Shown here: positions 33,193 to 41,278 of the stretch, piece by piece | Layout: the number at the start of each line of letters is the position of its first letter | Numbering within the stretch: position 1 is the stretch's first letter | Program-made: the position numbers and the translations under genes | Source of the DNA: Erysipelotrichaceae bacterium | GTDB lineage: Bacteria > Bacillota_I > Bacilli_A > Erysipelotrichales > Erysipelotrichaceae | Direction of reading: 5' to 3' | NCBI GenBank assembly: GCA_030523555.1 | Contig: JAUNIH010000008.1 | Location: 1 to 41,278 of the forward strand | DNA: 41,278 bases | The notes under the pieces: generated by a model | Database searches by the model: none | Seen by the model: the letters and a program-made list of their open reading frames with translations, nothing else | What the model was told of the DNA's origin: nothing

Positions 33193-36100
33193 ATGTCAGA
33201 GAATAACAGTGAACTGAATTATCCTAAAGTTAAAAGTACTGCCATCTTTAAGGCGATGACGGATATTTATTATGCGATAGTACTTCTTGATCTGCAAGAA
33301 AATACTTTTGAGGTGCTTAAGGGTAATGTGGCAATGGATGCCCTGCTTGGTAAAAAAGGTATGGCAACTGATGCGCTTAATGGAATGGTTCAGAAACTTG
33401 TTATAGATGAAGACCGTAATAATTTATCTGCGTTCAATGAATATGAAAGTCTGGCTGATAGATTAGCTGATAAGGATATCATTTCCTGTGATTTTACTGG
33501 TGTAGCTTCAGGTCCTTCAAGAGCTTCTATCTATCCGGTAGAAAGAAATGAAGAAGGTAAGGTAACCAAAGTAATATACTGTGCAGGAACAGTTAATGAA
33601 GATACAGGAAAGAAAAACAGTATTGAACATGATGTACAGATACAGCAGGGTGTTATCAGGGCACTGGCAAATGAATATGAACTGCTGGTACTGATAGATG
33701 TTTCGACAAGAAGATTCATATTATACCGTGCTGCCAATAATGAACTGCACCGCAAGGCTATATCATTATTTGGAGAAAATCAGGATAAATATATTGATGA
33801 GGTAATGAGCACCTATATTGATCAGGTGGTATATCCGGATGATAGAGAAAGAGTGCGTTTTACTTCAAAGGTAGATGAAGTCTTAAGAAGAGTACCGGAA
33901 ATAGGTATCTATGTTGTGCCTTACCGTGGTATGCCTAATGGAGATAAGGACAGAGGAAACTTCCGATACTATCAGGCAAACTTTGCCCGCTTTAAAGACG
34001 ACAATGATAAAGAATATCTCGTTCTTGGTTTCAGAGATGTCAATGATACGATGCTGGAAGAAATTGAGATAAGAGAAGGTCAGACAGTTCTTGATACAGT
34101 AAGAAGTCAGTATATTACCATGTACTATGCGGATATGATTACTGATGAGATGAAGACCTATAAGACAGTCGGTGATTTTGAAGAAAAATACGGTAATACG
34201 TCAAGTTATTCAGAATCAATGGGTGGATATGTAAGATATGATGTATCTCCTGTAGACAGGGAAAGATGTCTTGAACTTATAGATCCGCAATACGTTATAA
34301 ACAGACTGCAGAATGAGGATTCTTTCTCATTTACTTTTGAAGATACTTCACTAGACAGAAAGTTCTATGGTGAACTTACCTATATCAAGGCCAATGAAGC
34401 CGGTACAAAAGTTGTAATATGCGGTAAGGATATTACGGAAGATACACTGAAGGAAAAAGAGATAGAGGAAGAACTTGATGCCCGATACAATATGATACAG
34501 GCTTTGAGTGATATCTATTTCTGTTCATATTATGCAGAACTTGATTCTTATATGTATCGAGAGATAAAAGGTTTTGACAAGGTACAGGAATATACGGGAC
34601 CGGAAGATTATTTCTCATGCGCAAAGATGAGAACGGCTTTGGAACACTGCATACATCCGGATTATATTGATGATGTATTGAAGTTTATCGATTTTGATAC
34701 GATGAGGCAGCGTCTTGAGGGAAAGACGTCAATAACTATTGAATACATTGGTTTAAATAAAGGCTGGGTAAGAGCGGCTGTCTATCCTGCCAATTATGAT
34801 GATAACGGAAGACTGACACATATCTTTTTGACTTTTATTCAGATTGATGATGAAAAGAAAGAAGAACTGAGACAGCAGGAGCTGCTGGTAGGGGCTTTAT
34901 CTCAGACTGAAAAGGCATCGCTTGAATATGAGAGAGCTGCTGAAACCATGAACAGTGCCTTCTATCTGATTCATGAAACGATGAAATCAGGTATGTGGGG
35001 TATGAGCTTTAATGAAAAGGGTGAAATGGTCGGTGTCTACTGGAGTGATGAATTCAGGAAGATGCTGGGATTTAAGGATAAGAACGATTTCCCTGATGAA
35101 CTGGAATCATGGTCTGATCGACTTCATCCGGAAGACAAGGAAAGTGTATTAAAAGAATTCTACGATACCATCAATGACTATACAGGTAATAAGACCTACG
35201 ATGTAAAATACCGTTTAATGAATAACTATGGACGTTATCACTGGTACCATGCGGCAGGCAGATTATCAAGAAGAAGCGATGGTACACCTAGATACTATGT
35301 AGGCTTATTTGTTGATATAACTGATGATGTCAATAAGAATAAGTTACTGGAAGACGCACTGGCGGCTGCGGAAGCGGCAAATCATGTCAAGTCAGATTTC
35401 TTAGCCAATATGTCTCATGATATAAGAACGCCAATGAACGGTATTATCGGTATGACCGCTATTGCGGCAACGCATATCGATGACAAGGAAAGAGTCATGG
35501 AAAGCCTTCATAAGATTACCGGTGCTTCAAGACACTTGTTATCTTTAATCAATGAAGTTCTTGATATGTCAAAGATTGAATCAGGAAAGATAGATCTTAA
35601 TGAAGAAGAATTCAATCTGTCAGAACTTGTGGATAATATGGTGACGATGATTCAGCCTCAGGTTGAAGCTCATAAACATGATTTCCGTATATCCATTCAG
35701 AATGTGACACATGAAAAAGTAATCGGTGATTCTTTAAGAATGCAGCAGGTATTTATGAACCTCATGTCCAATGCGGTCAAATATACACCTGATGGTGGAA
35801 TTATAAAACTTACTATTGAAGAAAAGCCAAGTAATAAGACCAATCTGGGATGTTTCGTCTTTACTTTTGAAGATAATGGTATAGGTATGTCTCAAGAATA
35901 TCTTGAACATATCTTTGAACCGTTCACAAGAGCCGAGGATGGAAGAATCAGTGGTATTCAGGGTACAGGTTTAGGTATGCCTATTGCCCGCAACATTGTC
36001 AGAATGACAGGTGGAGATATTGAAGTAAAGAGTAAACTTGATGAAGGATCAACATTTACAGTAACTCTGTATCTTAAACTTCAGGATGATACACCTATTG

Positions 36101-36930
36101 ATTATTCAGAATTCAAAGACCTCAATGTACTGGTTGCGGATGATGATAAGATAGCGTGTGAATCTGCGTGTATCATGTTGAATGATATAGGCATGAAGGC
36201 TGAGGGTGTCTTATCTGGAAAAGAAGCGGTTGATAAAGTTGTTGTACATCATAATAATCTTAATGATTTCTTTGCGTGTATCTTAGACTGGAAGATGCCT
36301 GATATGGATGGTGTACATACTGCAAAAGCGATAAGACAGGCTGTAGGTCCAGATGTACCGATTATCATCATATCGGCTTATGACTGGTCTGAAATTGAAC
36401 AGGAAGCCAGAGCTGCCGGTGTTGATGCGTTTATCTCCAAGCCTTTATTCAAGTCTAGACTTGTAAGAGTATTTGATAATCTCATCAATAAGGAAGAAGA
36501 AAAAGAAGAGGCAAGTCCACTCGAAGATATTGAAAATATGGATTTCTCAGGTCATAAGATACTGCTTGTGGAAGATAATGAACTCAATAGAGAAATAGCC
36601 GTGGAAATACTTGAGATGGCAAATCTTGAAGTAGAATGTGCCAACGATGGTGTAGAAGCAGTTAATATGATGACAGCATGTCCTGATGATTATTATGACC
36701 TCATCTTCATGGATATCAGAATGCCAAGGATGAACGGCTATGAAGCTACAAGAGCTATCCGTTCGATGGACAGAGCCTACGCCAAACGTATTCCGATCAT
36801 CGCTATGAGCGCCAACGCCTTTGCCCAGGATGTTGAAGAATCTAGAAACTCAGGTATGAATGAACATATCGCCAAACCATTGGATATGGGCATACTGGCA
36901 AAAACACTTAATAAGTGGATACGCAAATAA
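33193..36930 (+). CDS. Large cytosolic hybrid histidine kinase: multiple PAS, HK, two receivers
   Basis: A 1245-residue protein without membrane helices. The N-terminal 720 residues hold several PAS-like modules (about 15-125, 150-290, 310-420, 430-560, 590-715; the last, with GMWGMSFNEKGEMVGVYWSD and YHWYHAAGRLSRRSDG, is the clearest). HisKA has LANMSHDIRTPMNG (His742); HATPase has EDNGIGMS and GTGLGMP. Receiver 1 has Asp1032 in CILDWKMP, receiver 2 Asp1174 in IFMDIRMP. The HK core and last receiver closely resemble the kinase at 20794, so the two are paralogues. No HPt or output domain is present. Ligands and partner are unknown. Confidence 0.87.
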   Translation: MSENNSELNYPKVKSTAIFKAMTDIYYAIVLLDLQENTFEVLKGNVAMDALLGKKGMATDALNGMVQKLVIDEDRNNLSAFNEYESLADRLADKDIISCDFTGVASGPSRASIYPVERNEEGKVTKVIYCAGTVNEDTGKKNSIEHDVQIQQGVIRALANEYELLVLIDVSTRRFILYRAANNELHRKAISLFGENQDKYIDEVMSTYIDQVVYPDDRERVRFTSKVDEVLRRVPEIGIYVVPYRGMPNGDKDRGNFRYYQANFARFKDDNDKEYLVLGFRDVNDTMLEEIEIREGQTVLDTVRSQYITMYYADMITDEMKTYKTVGDFEEKYGNTSSYSESMGGYVRYDVSPVDRERCLELIDPQYVINRLQNEDSFSFTFEDTSLDRKFYGELTYIKANEAGTKVVICGKDITEDTLKEKEIEEELDARYNMIQALSDIYFCSYYAELDSYMYREIKGFDKVQEYTGPEDYFSCAKMRTALEHCIHPDYIDDVLKFIDFDTMRQRLEGKTSITIEYIGLNKGWVRAAVYPANYDDNGRLTHIFLTFIQIDDEKKEELRQQELLVGALSQTEKASLEYERAAETMNSAFYLIHETMKSGMWGMSFNEKGEMVGVYWSDEFRKMLGFKDKNDFPDELESWSDRLHPEDKESVLKEFYDTINDYTGNKTYDVKYRLMNNYGRYHWYHAAGRLSRRSDGTPRYYVGLFVDITDDVNKNKLLEDALAAAEAANHVKSDFLANMSHDIRTPMNGIIGMTAIAATHIDDKERVMESLHKITGASRHLLSLINEVLDMSKIESGKIDLNEEEFNLSELVDNMVTMIQPQVEAHKHDFRISIQNVTHEKVIGDSLRMQQVFMNLMSNAVKYTPDGGIIKLTIEEKPSNKTNLGCFVFTFEDNGIGMSQEYLEHIFEPFTRAEDGRISGIQGTGLGMPIARNIVRMTGGDIEVKSKLDEGSTFTVTLYLKLQDDTPIDYSEFKDLNVLVADDDKIACESACIMLNDIGMKAEGVLSGKEAVDKVVVHHNNLNDFFACILDWKMPDMDGVHTAKAIRQAVGPDVPIIIISAYDWSEIEQEARAAGVDAFISKPLFKSRLVRVFDNLINKEEEKEEASPLEDIENMDFSGHKILLVEDNELNREIAVEILEMANLEVECANDGVEAVNMMTACPDDYYDLIFMDIRMPRMNGYEATRAIRSMDRAYAKRIPIIAMSANAFAQDVEESRNSGMNEHIAKPLDMGILAKTLNKWIRK

Positions 36931-36935
36931 TTATG

Positions 36936-36964
36936 ATACCCGGGAATTTCCCGGGTATTTTTAT
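36936..36964 (+). terminator. Rho-independent terminator
   Basis: ATACCCGGGA (36936-36945) and TCCCGGGTAT (36949-36958) form a 10-bp stem followed by TTTTT, directly after the hybrid kinase. Confidence 0.93.
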
Positions 36965-36969
36965 GTTTG

Positions 36970-36984
36970 TGCTATGATGATATT
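36970..36984 (+). promoter_or_regulatory. Extended -10 promoter of prepilin-like gene
   Basis: TGCTATGAT at 36970-36978 is an extended -10 element. The normal start point, 6-7 bases further on, falls on or beside the GTG at 36985. No ribosome site is present, so the mRNA would be leaderless. Confidence 0.45.
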
Positions 36985-37899
36985 GTGAAGACATATCGGA
37001 ATAATTCAGGTTTTACATTAGCGGAACTTTTAATCGTTATTGCGATTATCGCTGTACTTGTCGGAATACTGTTTCCGGTTTTTTCAGGTTCTATTGAAAA
37101 AGCAGCGGAAGCCAAAGATATATCAACCGCAAGATCCATCTATGCAGAACTAAGAAGTGAAGCGATGATGGATGATAAAACCAAAGACTATAACGGTCAG
37201 GACTGGCAAAGAAGTTTTTCGTTATCTCAGACAGTAGATGGCTGGCAGACCAGTAATGTCGTGATTGGTGAAATTACTCCATCAGATAAGGCAAACTGGA
37301 AAGGTATACCTCAAAAAGGCGGAACATGTACCATTATCGTTGAAAAGGATACATACAATACCATTATCAACTGGAGCGGTTACGTGGTAATTGATTCTTC
37401 AAATATAAGTAGTGATATCACTAAAACCATAGCCGATGGTATCTATACAACTATGAAGAGTGATCCAGACTACAAGACGGTAAATACTTCCACCAATCAG
37501 ACACTTGGCGGGGCCGTACCTACTTCCTGGAGTACAGGCAAGTATTCAGATCTTGTAGATACTATTCTGGCAGATGCCAATCTGGCCTTTGGCGGCAATA
37601 TTCTGGGATATCAGGGCTGGGTAAGTGCCTACAATACCAATGATTATTCAATGTTTTATTTTGATGACACCATTGAAAATAAAGTAGCTGCTGTAGAAAA
37701 CGGTGGAACGATATATGCCATCATGAATTCGAATGGAAATTTCACGGTTATGAGTTCAAGAAATGGAGTATACAGCGGTTCAGACGGTTCAAAATGGATT
37801 GCCGCATGGAGCAGTGTGGGCACTGCTCAATCAAGTTTTGATGGTGCCGTAAATATCCTCAAAGGTATAAGCGGACAGGAAAACGCGTTTGGAAGTTAG
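36985..37899 (+). CDS. Type IV prepilin/pseudopilin-like protein
   Basis: A 304-residue protein with a canonical class III signal: short basic leader, cleavage site SG/FTLAELLIVI (Gly9-Phe10) with Glu at position +5, and a hydrophobic helix to about residue 33. The mature domain, rich in Ser, Thr, Asn and Trp (SGYVVIDSSNISS; YSGSDGSKWIAAWSS), has no family I recognise and is longer than a typical major pilin. GTG 36985 is preferred over TTG 36967. No peptidase, ATPase or other pilin gene is nearby, so it depends on machinery elsewhere. The TAG stop is followed 10 bp later by the GNAT start. Confidence 0.78.
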   Translation: MKTYRNNSGFTLAELLIVIAIIAVLVGILFPVFSGSIEKAAEAKDISTARSIYAELRSEAMMDDKTKDYNGQDWQRSFSLSQTVDGWQTSNVVIGEITPSDKANWKGIPQKGGTCTIIVEKDTYNTIINWSGYVVIDSSNISSDITKTIADGIYTTMKSDPDYKTVNTSTNQTLGGAVPTSWSTGKYSDLVDTILADANLAFGGNILGYQGWVSAYNTNDYSMFYFDDTIENKVAAVENGGTIYAIMNSNGNFTVMSSRNGVYSGSDGSKWIAAWSSVGTAQSSFDGAVNILKGISGQENAFGS

Positions 37900-37909
37900 T
37901 GGGGAAAGT

Positions 37910-38419
37910 ATGATTGAAATTAAAAATGTTGAGATTAGTGATGCCAGAGAACTGCTGGATATCTATGCGCCATATGTAGAAAAGACGGCTATCAGTTTTG
38001 AATATGATGTACCATCTTTGGAAGACTTTGAAAACAGAATCAGGGATATAACTTTAAAGTATCCTTATATTAAAGCTGTAGAAGACGGAAAGATTCTGGG
38101 TTATGCCTATGCCAGTACATTCAAGTCAAGAAGAGCCTATGATATATCAGTAGAGACAAGTATCTATATTGATGAAGATTATAGAGGTAAGGGTATAGGT
38201 AAACTTTTATATAAGGAACTTGAAAGAAGATTAAAGGATACAGGTGTCAGCAATATCTATGCCTGTATTGCGTATATTGAAAATGAAGATGAATATCTCA
38301 GCAATGACAGTATGAGATTTCATGAACATCTCGGTTTCAGATTATGCGGGACTTTTCATAAGTGTGCCATCAAGTTTGACCGTTACTACGATATGATCTG
38401 GATGGAAAAAATCATTTAA
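37910..38419 (+). CDS. GNAT acetyltransferase (phosphinothricin acetyltransferase-like)
   Basis: A 169-residue GNAT enzyme. Acetyl-CoA motif A is IYIDEDYRGKGIGKLLYKEL; the substrate region SMRFHEHLGFRLCGTFHKCAIKFDRYYDMIWMEK matches the phosphinothricin/methionine-sulfone acetyltransferase branch (family ending G-KF-RWYD-VWME). It probably N-acetylates a small amine or amino-acid analogue. ATG 37910 follows GGGGAAAG; a longer in-frame TTG start at 37889 overlaps the pilin-like gene and is unlikely. Confidence 0.85.
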   Translation: MIEIKNVEISDARELLDIYAPYVEKTAISFEYDVPSLEDFENRIRDITLKYPYIKAVEDGKILGYAYASTFKSRRAYDISVETSIYIDEDYRGKGIGKLLYKELERRLKDTGVSNIYACIAYIENEDEYLSNDSMRFHEHLGFRLCGTFHKCAIKFDRYYDMIWMEKII

Positions 38420-38508
38420 AATCCTGAAGGATTGGTAGTTTTTACAGAAAAAAATCTTGAAGGATTGGTATTTTTTAAAGAAATAAATCTTGAAGAATCT
38501 TACCAATA
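38418..38508 (+). repeat. Three 33-bp tandem repeats upstream of ATPase gene
   Basis: Units start at 38418, 38451 and 38484, each beginning AAATCyTGAAGrAT. The first two continue GGATTGGTA plus a T-rich tract; the third diverges into CTTACCAAT, the inverse of ATTGGTA. The array lies between the GNAT stop and the DUF4143 ATPase start at 38540. It could be an operator cluster; there is no CRISPR-type spacer variation. Confidence 0.8.
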
Positions 38509-38539
38509 ATATTAAAATAGGCTTAACAAAGGGGTAAAA

Positions 38540-39868
38540 ATGTACTTTAAGAGAAAAGCCTATAATAAACTTCTGGAATGGAAGGAAAACTACGCTGATT
38601 CCTATGCGGTACTGCTTGAAGGGGCTAGACGTGTAGGAAAATCAACAATAGTAAAACATTTTGCGGAAAATGAGTATCGTTCATATATAATGATAGATTT
38701 TTCCAATGTCAGAGATAATATAATTTCCTGTTTTGATGATATTGCGGACCTGCCGATGTTTTTTCTGCGTCTTCAGGCAGAAACAGGGGTAACACTTTAT
38801 GAACATGAGTCAGTTATTATTTTTGATGAAATTCAGCTGTTTCCTAAAGCCAGACAGGCAATCAAGCATCTTGTGGCAGACGGAAGATATCATTATATAG
38901 AAACGGGATCGCTTATTTCCATTAAGAAAAATACCCGGGGTATTCTTATTCCTTCAGAGGAAATGAAGATTCAGGTATATCCAATGGATTATGAAGAATT
39001 CTGTGAGGCAACAGGAGTTAATTATGGGCTGATCAGACAGATTTATGAGTCAGGTAAACCGATAGGCCAGGAAACAAACCGTAAACTGATGAGGGACTTA
39101 AGAATCTATATGGCGGTAGGAGGTATGCCGCAGGCTGTAGAAGCTTATAAAAAAGGCTATAACTTTTCCAGAATTGATCAGATAAAAAGGCAGATTATTG
39201 ATCTGTATGAACAGGATTTTAAAAAAATCGATGCGAGCGGAAGAATATCTGCGCTGTACCATTCAATTCCGGCACAGCTTTCAAAAGGTAAAAGGAAGTT
39301 CAGAATATCTTCGGTATTTTCAGGAAAGAAAAGTGATAAGACGGATGAGCTGCTGTATGACCTGATAGATTCAAAGACTGTATTGGCGTGCTATAACTGT
39401 ACAAAACCGGAGGCAAGTCTTTCAGAATCCAAAGATCTGGACAGTTATAAACTGTATCTGGCGGATACCGGGTTATTTGTGACGCTGATGTTTATAGACA
39501 GACCATCTGTAGAAAATGAGATTTACGCGAAACTCTTATCTGATAAACTGCCGGTAAATCTGGGATATCTTTATGAAAATCTTGTAGCCCAGATAATAGC
39601 TGCATCAGGAAGAGAACTTTATTATCATACATGGGAAAAACCGGGAAGTACTCACTATTATGAAGTTGATTTTTTGACTTCAGAAAAAAGTAAAATAAAT
39701 GTTTTTGAAGTTAAATCTTCAGGAACAGGAAAACATGAATCTCTCAATGAATTCAGCAGGAAATATTCAGGTGTTACAGGCCATACATATCTGATATCAC
39801 AGAAGGATGTATCTCATGAAGCAGCGCTGCTGAAAAAACCTGTATATATGATGCCGTTTCTTGTTTAA
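38540..39868 (+). CDS. AAA ATPase with DUF4143 domain
   Basis: A 442-residue protein: Walker A GARRVGKST (28-36), Walker B VIIFDEIQLFPKARQA (near 95-110), sensor-like YIETGSLISIKKN, then the DUF4143 region with GMPQAVEAYK and a C-terminal nuclease-like segment YYEVDFLTS...INVFEVKSSG, which resembles a PD-(D/E)xK site. The family is very common and often multicopy in Bacillota and Bacteroidota, with no settled function. AAAGGGG precedes the ATG. It is a single gene with a terminator. Confidence 0.88.
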   Translation: MYFKRKAYNKLLEWKENYADSYAVLLEGARRVGKSTIVKHFAENEYRSYIMIDFSNVRDNIISCFDDIADLPMFFLRLQAETGVTLYEHESVIIFDEIQLFPKARQAIKHLVADGRYHYIETGSLISIKKNTRGILIPSEEMKIQVYPMDYEEFCEATGVNYGLIRQIYESGKPIGQETNRKLMRDLRIYMAVGGMPQAVEAYKKGYNFSRIDQIKRQIIDLYEQDFKKIDASGRISALYHSIPAQLSKGKRKFRISSVFSGKKSDKTDELLYDLIDSKTVLACYNCTKPEASLSESKDLDSYKLYLADTGLFVTLMFIDRPSVENEIYAKLLSDKLPVNLGYLYENLVAQIIAASGRELYYHTWEKPGSTHYYEVDFLTSEKSKINVFEVKSSGTGKHESLNEFSRKYSGVTGHTYLISQKDVSHEAALLKKPVYMMPFLV

Positions 39869-39882
39869 TAATATAAAATCCA

Positions 39883-39914
39883 GCCTTTCTTAAAATGAAA
39901 GGCCTTTCTTTTTT
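39883..39914 (+). terminator. Rho-independent terminator
   Basis: GCCTTTC (39883-39889), 7-base loop, GAAAGGC (39897-39903), then CTTTCTTTTTT. Closes the ATPase gene. Confidence 0.85.
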
Positions 39915-39973
39915 ATTGAATGAAACATTGAGAAATATAAGGAATATAATAGGTACTTGTGGAGGGTTTTATT

Positions 39974-41272
39974 ATGTCTGAACATGTGCTTTTACTCCAG
40001 GTTTCTATAGCTCTTCTGCTGGGACTGTTAATGACAAGAGCTTTCAAATATACAGGTCTTAATCTTCCGGATGTTACGGCTTATCTTATTGCCGGGGTAA
40101 TTATTGGGCCATATCTTCTGGGCGCTTTAAATATTGAGGGTATTGGTCTTAATACGATGGCGGAAGTTGAACATCTGAAGATTATATCTGATGTTGCGTT
40201 AGGGTTTATCGCTTTTGCGATTGGTAACGAGTTCCGTCTATCAGAACTTAAGAATATCGGTAAAAAGGCTACCATTATCGGTATATTTCAGGCTTTAGTG
40301 GCTACACTGCTGGTAGATGCTGTACTGGTTATTGTTTCTCTTACAACAGGTATCCTGAGTATTTCCAATGCGCTTATTTTAGGGGCAATCGCATCTGCGA
40401 CAGCTCCGGCAGCTACTTTAATGGTTGTAAGGCAATATAAGGCCAAAGGTAATCTGACTGATCTTTTGTTACCTATTGTAGCTTTGGATGATGCGGTTGG
40501 TCTTATTATATTTGCGATAAGTTTTGGTATAGCGGAAGCTGTTGAAACTTCACAGTTAAGTTATATTTCATTAATTGTAGATCCACTCTTTGAAATATGC
40601 GGATCACTGATTCTGGGGGTACTGTTGGGATATGTACTGACAATATTAGAGAAGATGTTTTTCTCCAATAAGAACCGTGTAGCCCTGTCTATCGGTTTTG
40701 TCTTTCTTTCTATTACCTTATCTTCTACACAGTTTATGTTAGGCGATATTCATGTCAGATTTTCTTCCTTACTGGTAAATATGATGATGGGTACAGCCTT
40801 ATGCAATATGTGTGAAAGAAGTGCTGATATCATGGAAAGATGTGACAAATGGACGACACCTTTATGTGCACTGTTCTTTATTCTTTCAGGAGCTGAACTT
40901 GAACTGAGTATCTTCAGCAATTATCAGATGATTTTACTTGGTTTAGTCTATATTGTAGTAAGAGCTGCAGGTAAATATCTTGGTACCTATGTTTCCGCCA
41001 AGGCTACGGGTTGTGATGAGATGGTCTGCCGATATCTTGGGATTACTTTATTCCCTCAGGCTGGTGTAGCACTTGGAATGGTGGCACAGGTTAGTGCCAA
41101 CTCAACGGGCGATACTTCAATTGTGAGAAATGTAGTACTGTTTGCGGTAATGGTCTATGAACTTGTCGGACCAAGCCTTACAAGAATGGCATTACACTTA
41201 GCGGGTGAAATAAAAGAAAAAGAAGAAAGTACTAAAACTCACGAAAGATTCAATAAACCTAAAGTTGCATAA
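39974..41272 (+). CDS. CPA2-family cation/proton antiporter (Kef/NapA-like)
   Basis: A 432-residue membrane protein with about 12-13 helices. It shows the Na+/H+ exchanger family pattern: AYLIAGVIIGPYLLGALNI, then LGFIAFAIGNEFRL, LILGAIASATAPAATLMVV and LLPIVALDDAVGLIIFAI, whose Asp pair DD marks the ion-binding site. It exchanges Na+ or K+ for protons. No C-terminal TrkA/RCK domain is present; the tail is a short charged stretch. ATG 39974 follows GGAGGG; an in-frame TTG at 39959 precedes the ribosome site. The stop lies 6 bp from the window end. Confidence 0.9.
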   Translation: MSEHVLLLQVSIALLLGLLMTRAFKYTGLNLPDVTAYLIAGVIIGPYLLGALNIEGIGLNTMAEVEHLKIISDVALGFIAFAIGNEFRLSELKNIGKKATIIGIFQALVATLLVDAVLVIVSLTTGILSISNALILGAIASATAPAATLMVVRQYKAKGNLTDLLLPIVALDDAVGLIIFAISFGIAEAVETSQLSYISLIVDPLFEICGSLILGVLLGYVLTILEKMFFSNKNRVALSIGFVFLSITLSSTQFMLGDIHVRFSSLLVNMMMGTALCNMCERSADIMERCDKWTTPLCALFFILSGAELELSIFSNYQMILLGLVYIVVRAAGKYLGTYVSAKATGCDEMVCRYLGITLFPQAGVALGMVAQVSANSTGDTSIVRNVVLFAVMVYELVGPSLTRMALHLAGEIKEKEESTKTHERFNKPKVA

Positions 41273-41278
41273 TAAAAG

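Noticed and set aside
38418-38508. Possible CRISPR array
   Set aside because: Units are contiguous tandem copies with only three members and no unique spacers; no cas genes are near.

Overview
The window reads as chromosomal DNA of a low-GC member of the Bacillota (Firmicutes), most likely a gut or oral Erysipelotrichia-type bacterium. This is inferred from AT-rich codon use, strong Shine-Dalgarno sites (GGAGG, AAAGGAG), many lipoprotein-type binding proteins, a Gram-positive style pst-phoU-phoBR order and a lysine riboswitch. The genus assignment is inference. Nearly all genes lie on the + strand. The exceptions are two TetR-type repressors and one AbiE-type gene pair. No rRNA, tRNA or CRISPR array was seen.

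Left part (1-11.4 kb). A divergent TetR/hydrolase pair looks richer in GC than its surroundings. Next comes a broken formylglycine-enzyme-like lipoprotein gene, cut by a tnpB-only IS200/IS605-type element whose right end runs into a methyltransferase reading frame. A divergent TetR gene then faces a small operon: coiled-coil protein, FtsH protease with a one-base frameshift, HdeD-like membrane protein and a TIM-barrel protein. Two small proteins, a TetR regulator coupled to a polytopic membrane protein, and a kynurenine-formamidase-like cyclase follow.

Middle part (11.4-17.6 kb). This is a compact toxin-antitoxin/phage-defence-like stretch. It holds an AbiE pair on the - strand, a zinc-ribbon membrane protein, an XRE regulator with a diguanylate cyclase, a RelE-like toxin-antitoxin pair and a second, unrelated AbiE-like pair on the + strand. 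The three toxin-antitoxin modules each carry their own inverted-repeat operator. The RelE-like module lies between two nearly identical 75-77 bp direct repeats.

Right part (17.6-41.3 kb). A lysine riboswitch precedes a three-gene amino-acid ABC transporter. A hybrid histidine kinase follows, then an orphan sugar-type binding protein. The phosphate regulon comes next: pstS, pstC, pstA, pstB, phoU and then a PhoB/PhoR-type two-component system, with Pho-box-like TTTACA repeats upstream of both pstS and phoB. After it come a second membrane diguanylate cyclase, a very large multi-PAS hybrid kinase with two receiver domains, a lone prepilin-like protein, a GNAT acetyltransferase, an AAA/DUF4143 ATPase behind three 33-bp tandem repeats, and a CPA2-type cation/proton antiporter.

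The region combines nutrient uptake (lysine, phosphate) with several signalling layers (two diguanylate cyclases, two hybrid kinases, PhoBR) and an accessory defence/mobile section. Points most worth a second look are the repeat-bracketed toxin-antitoxin modules, the chimeric genes at the IS ends, the frameshifted ftsH, the kinase/orphan binding-protein pair and the apparently leaderless prepilin-like gene.
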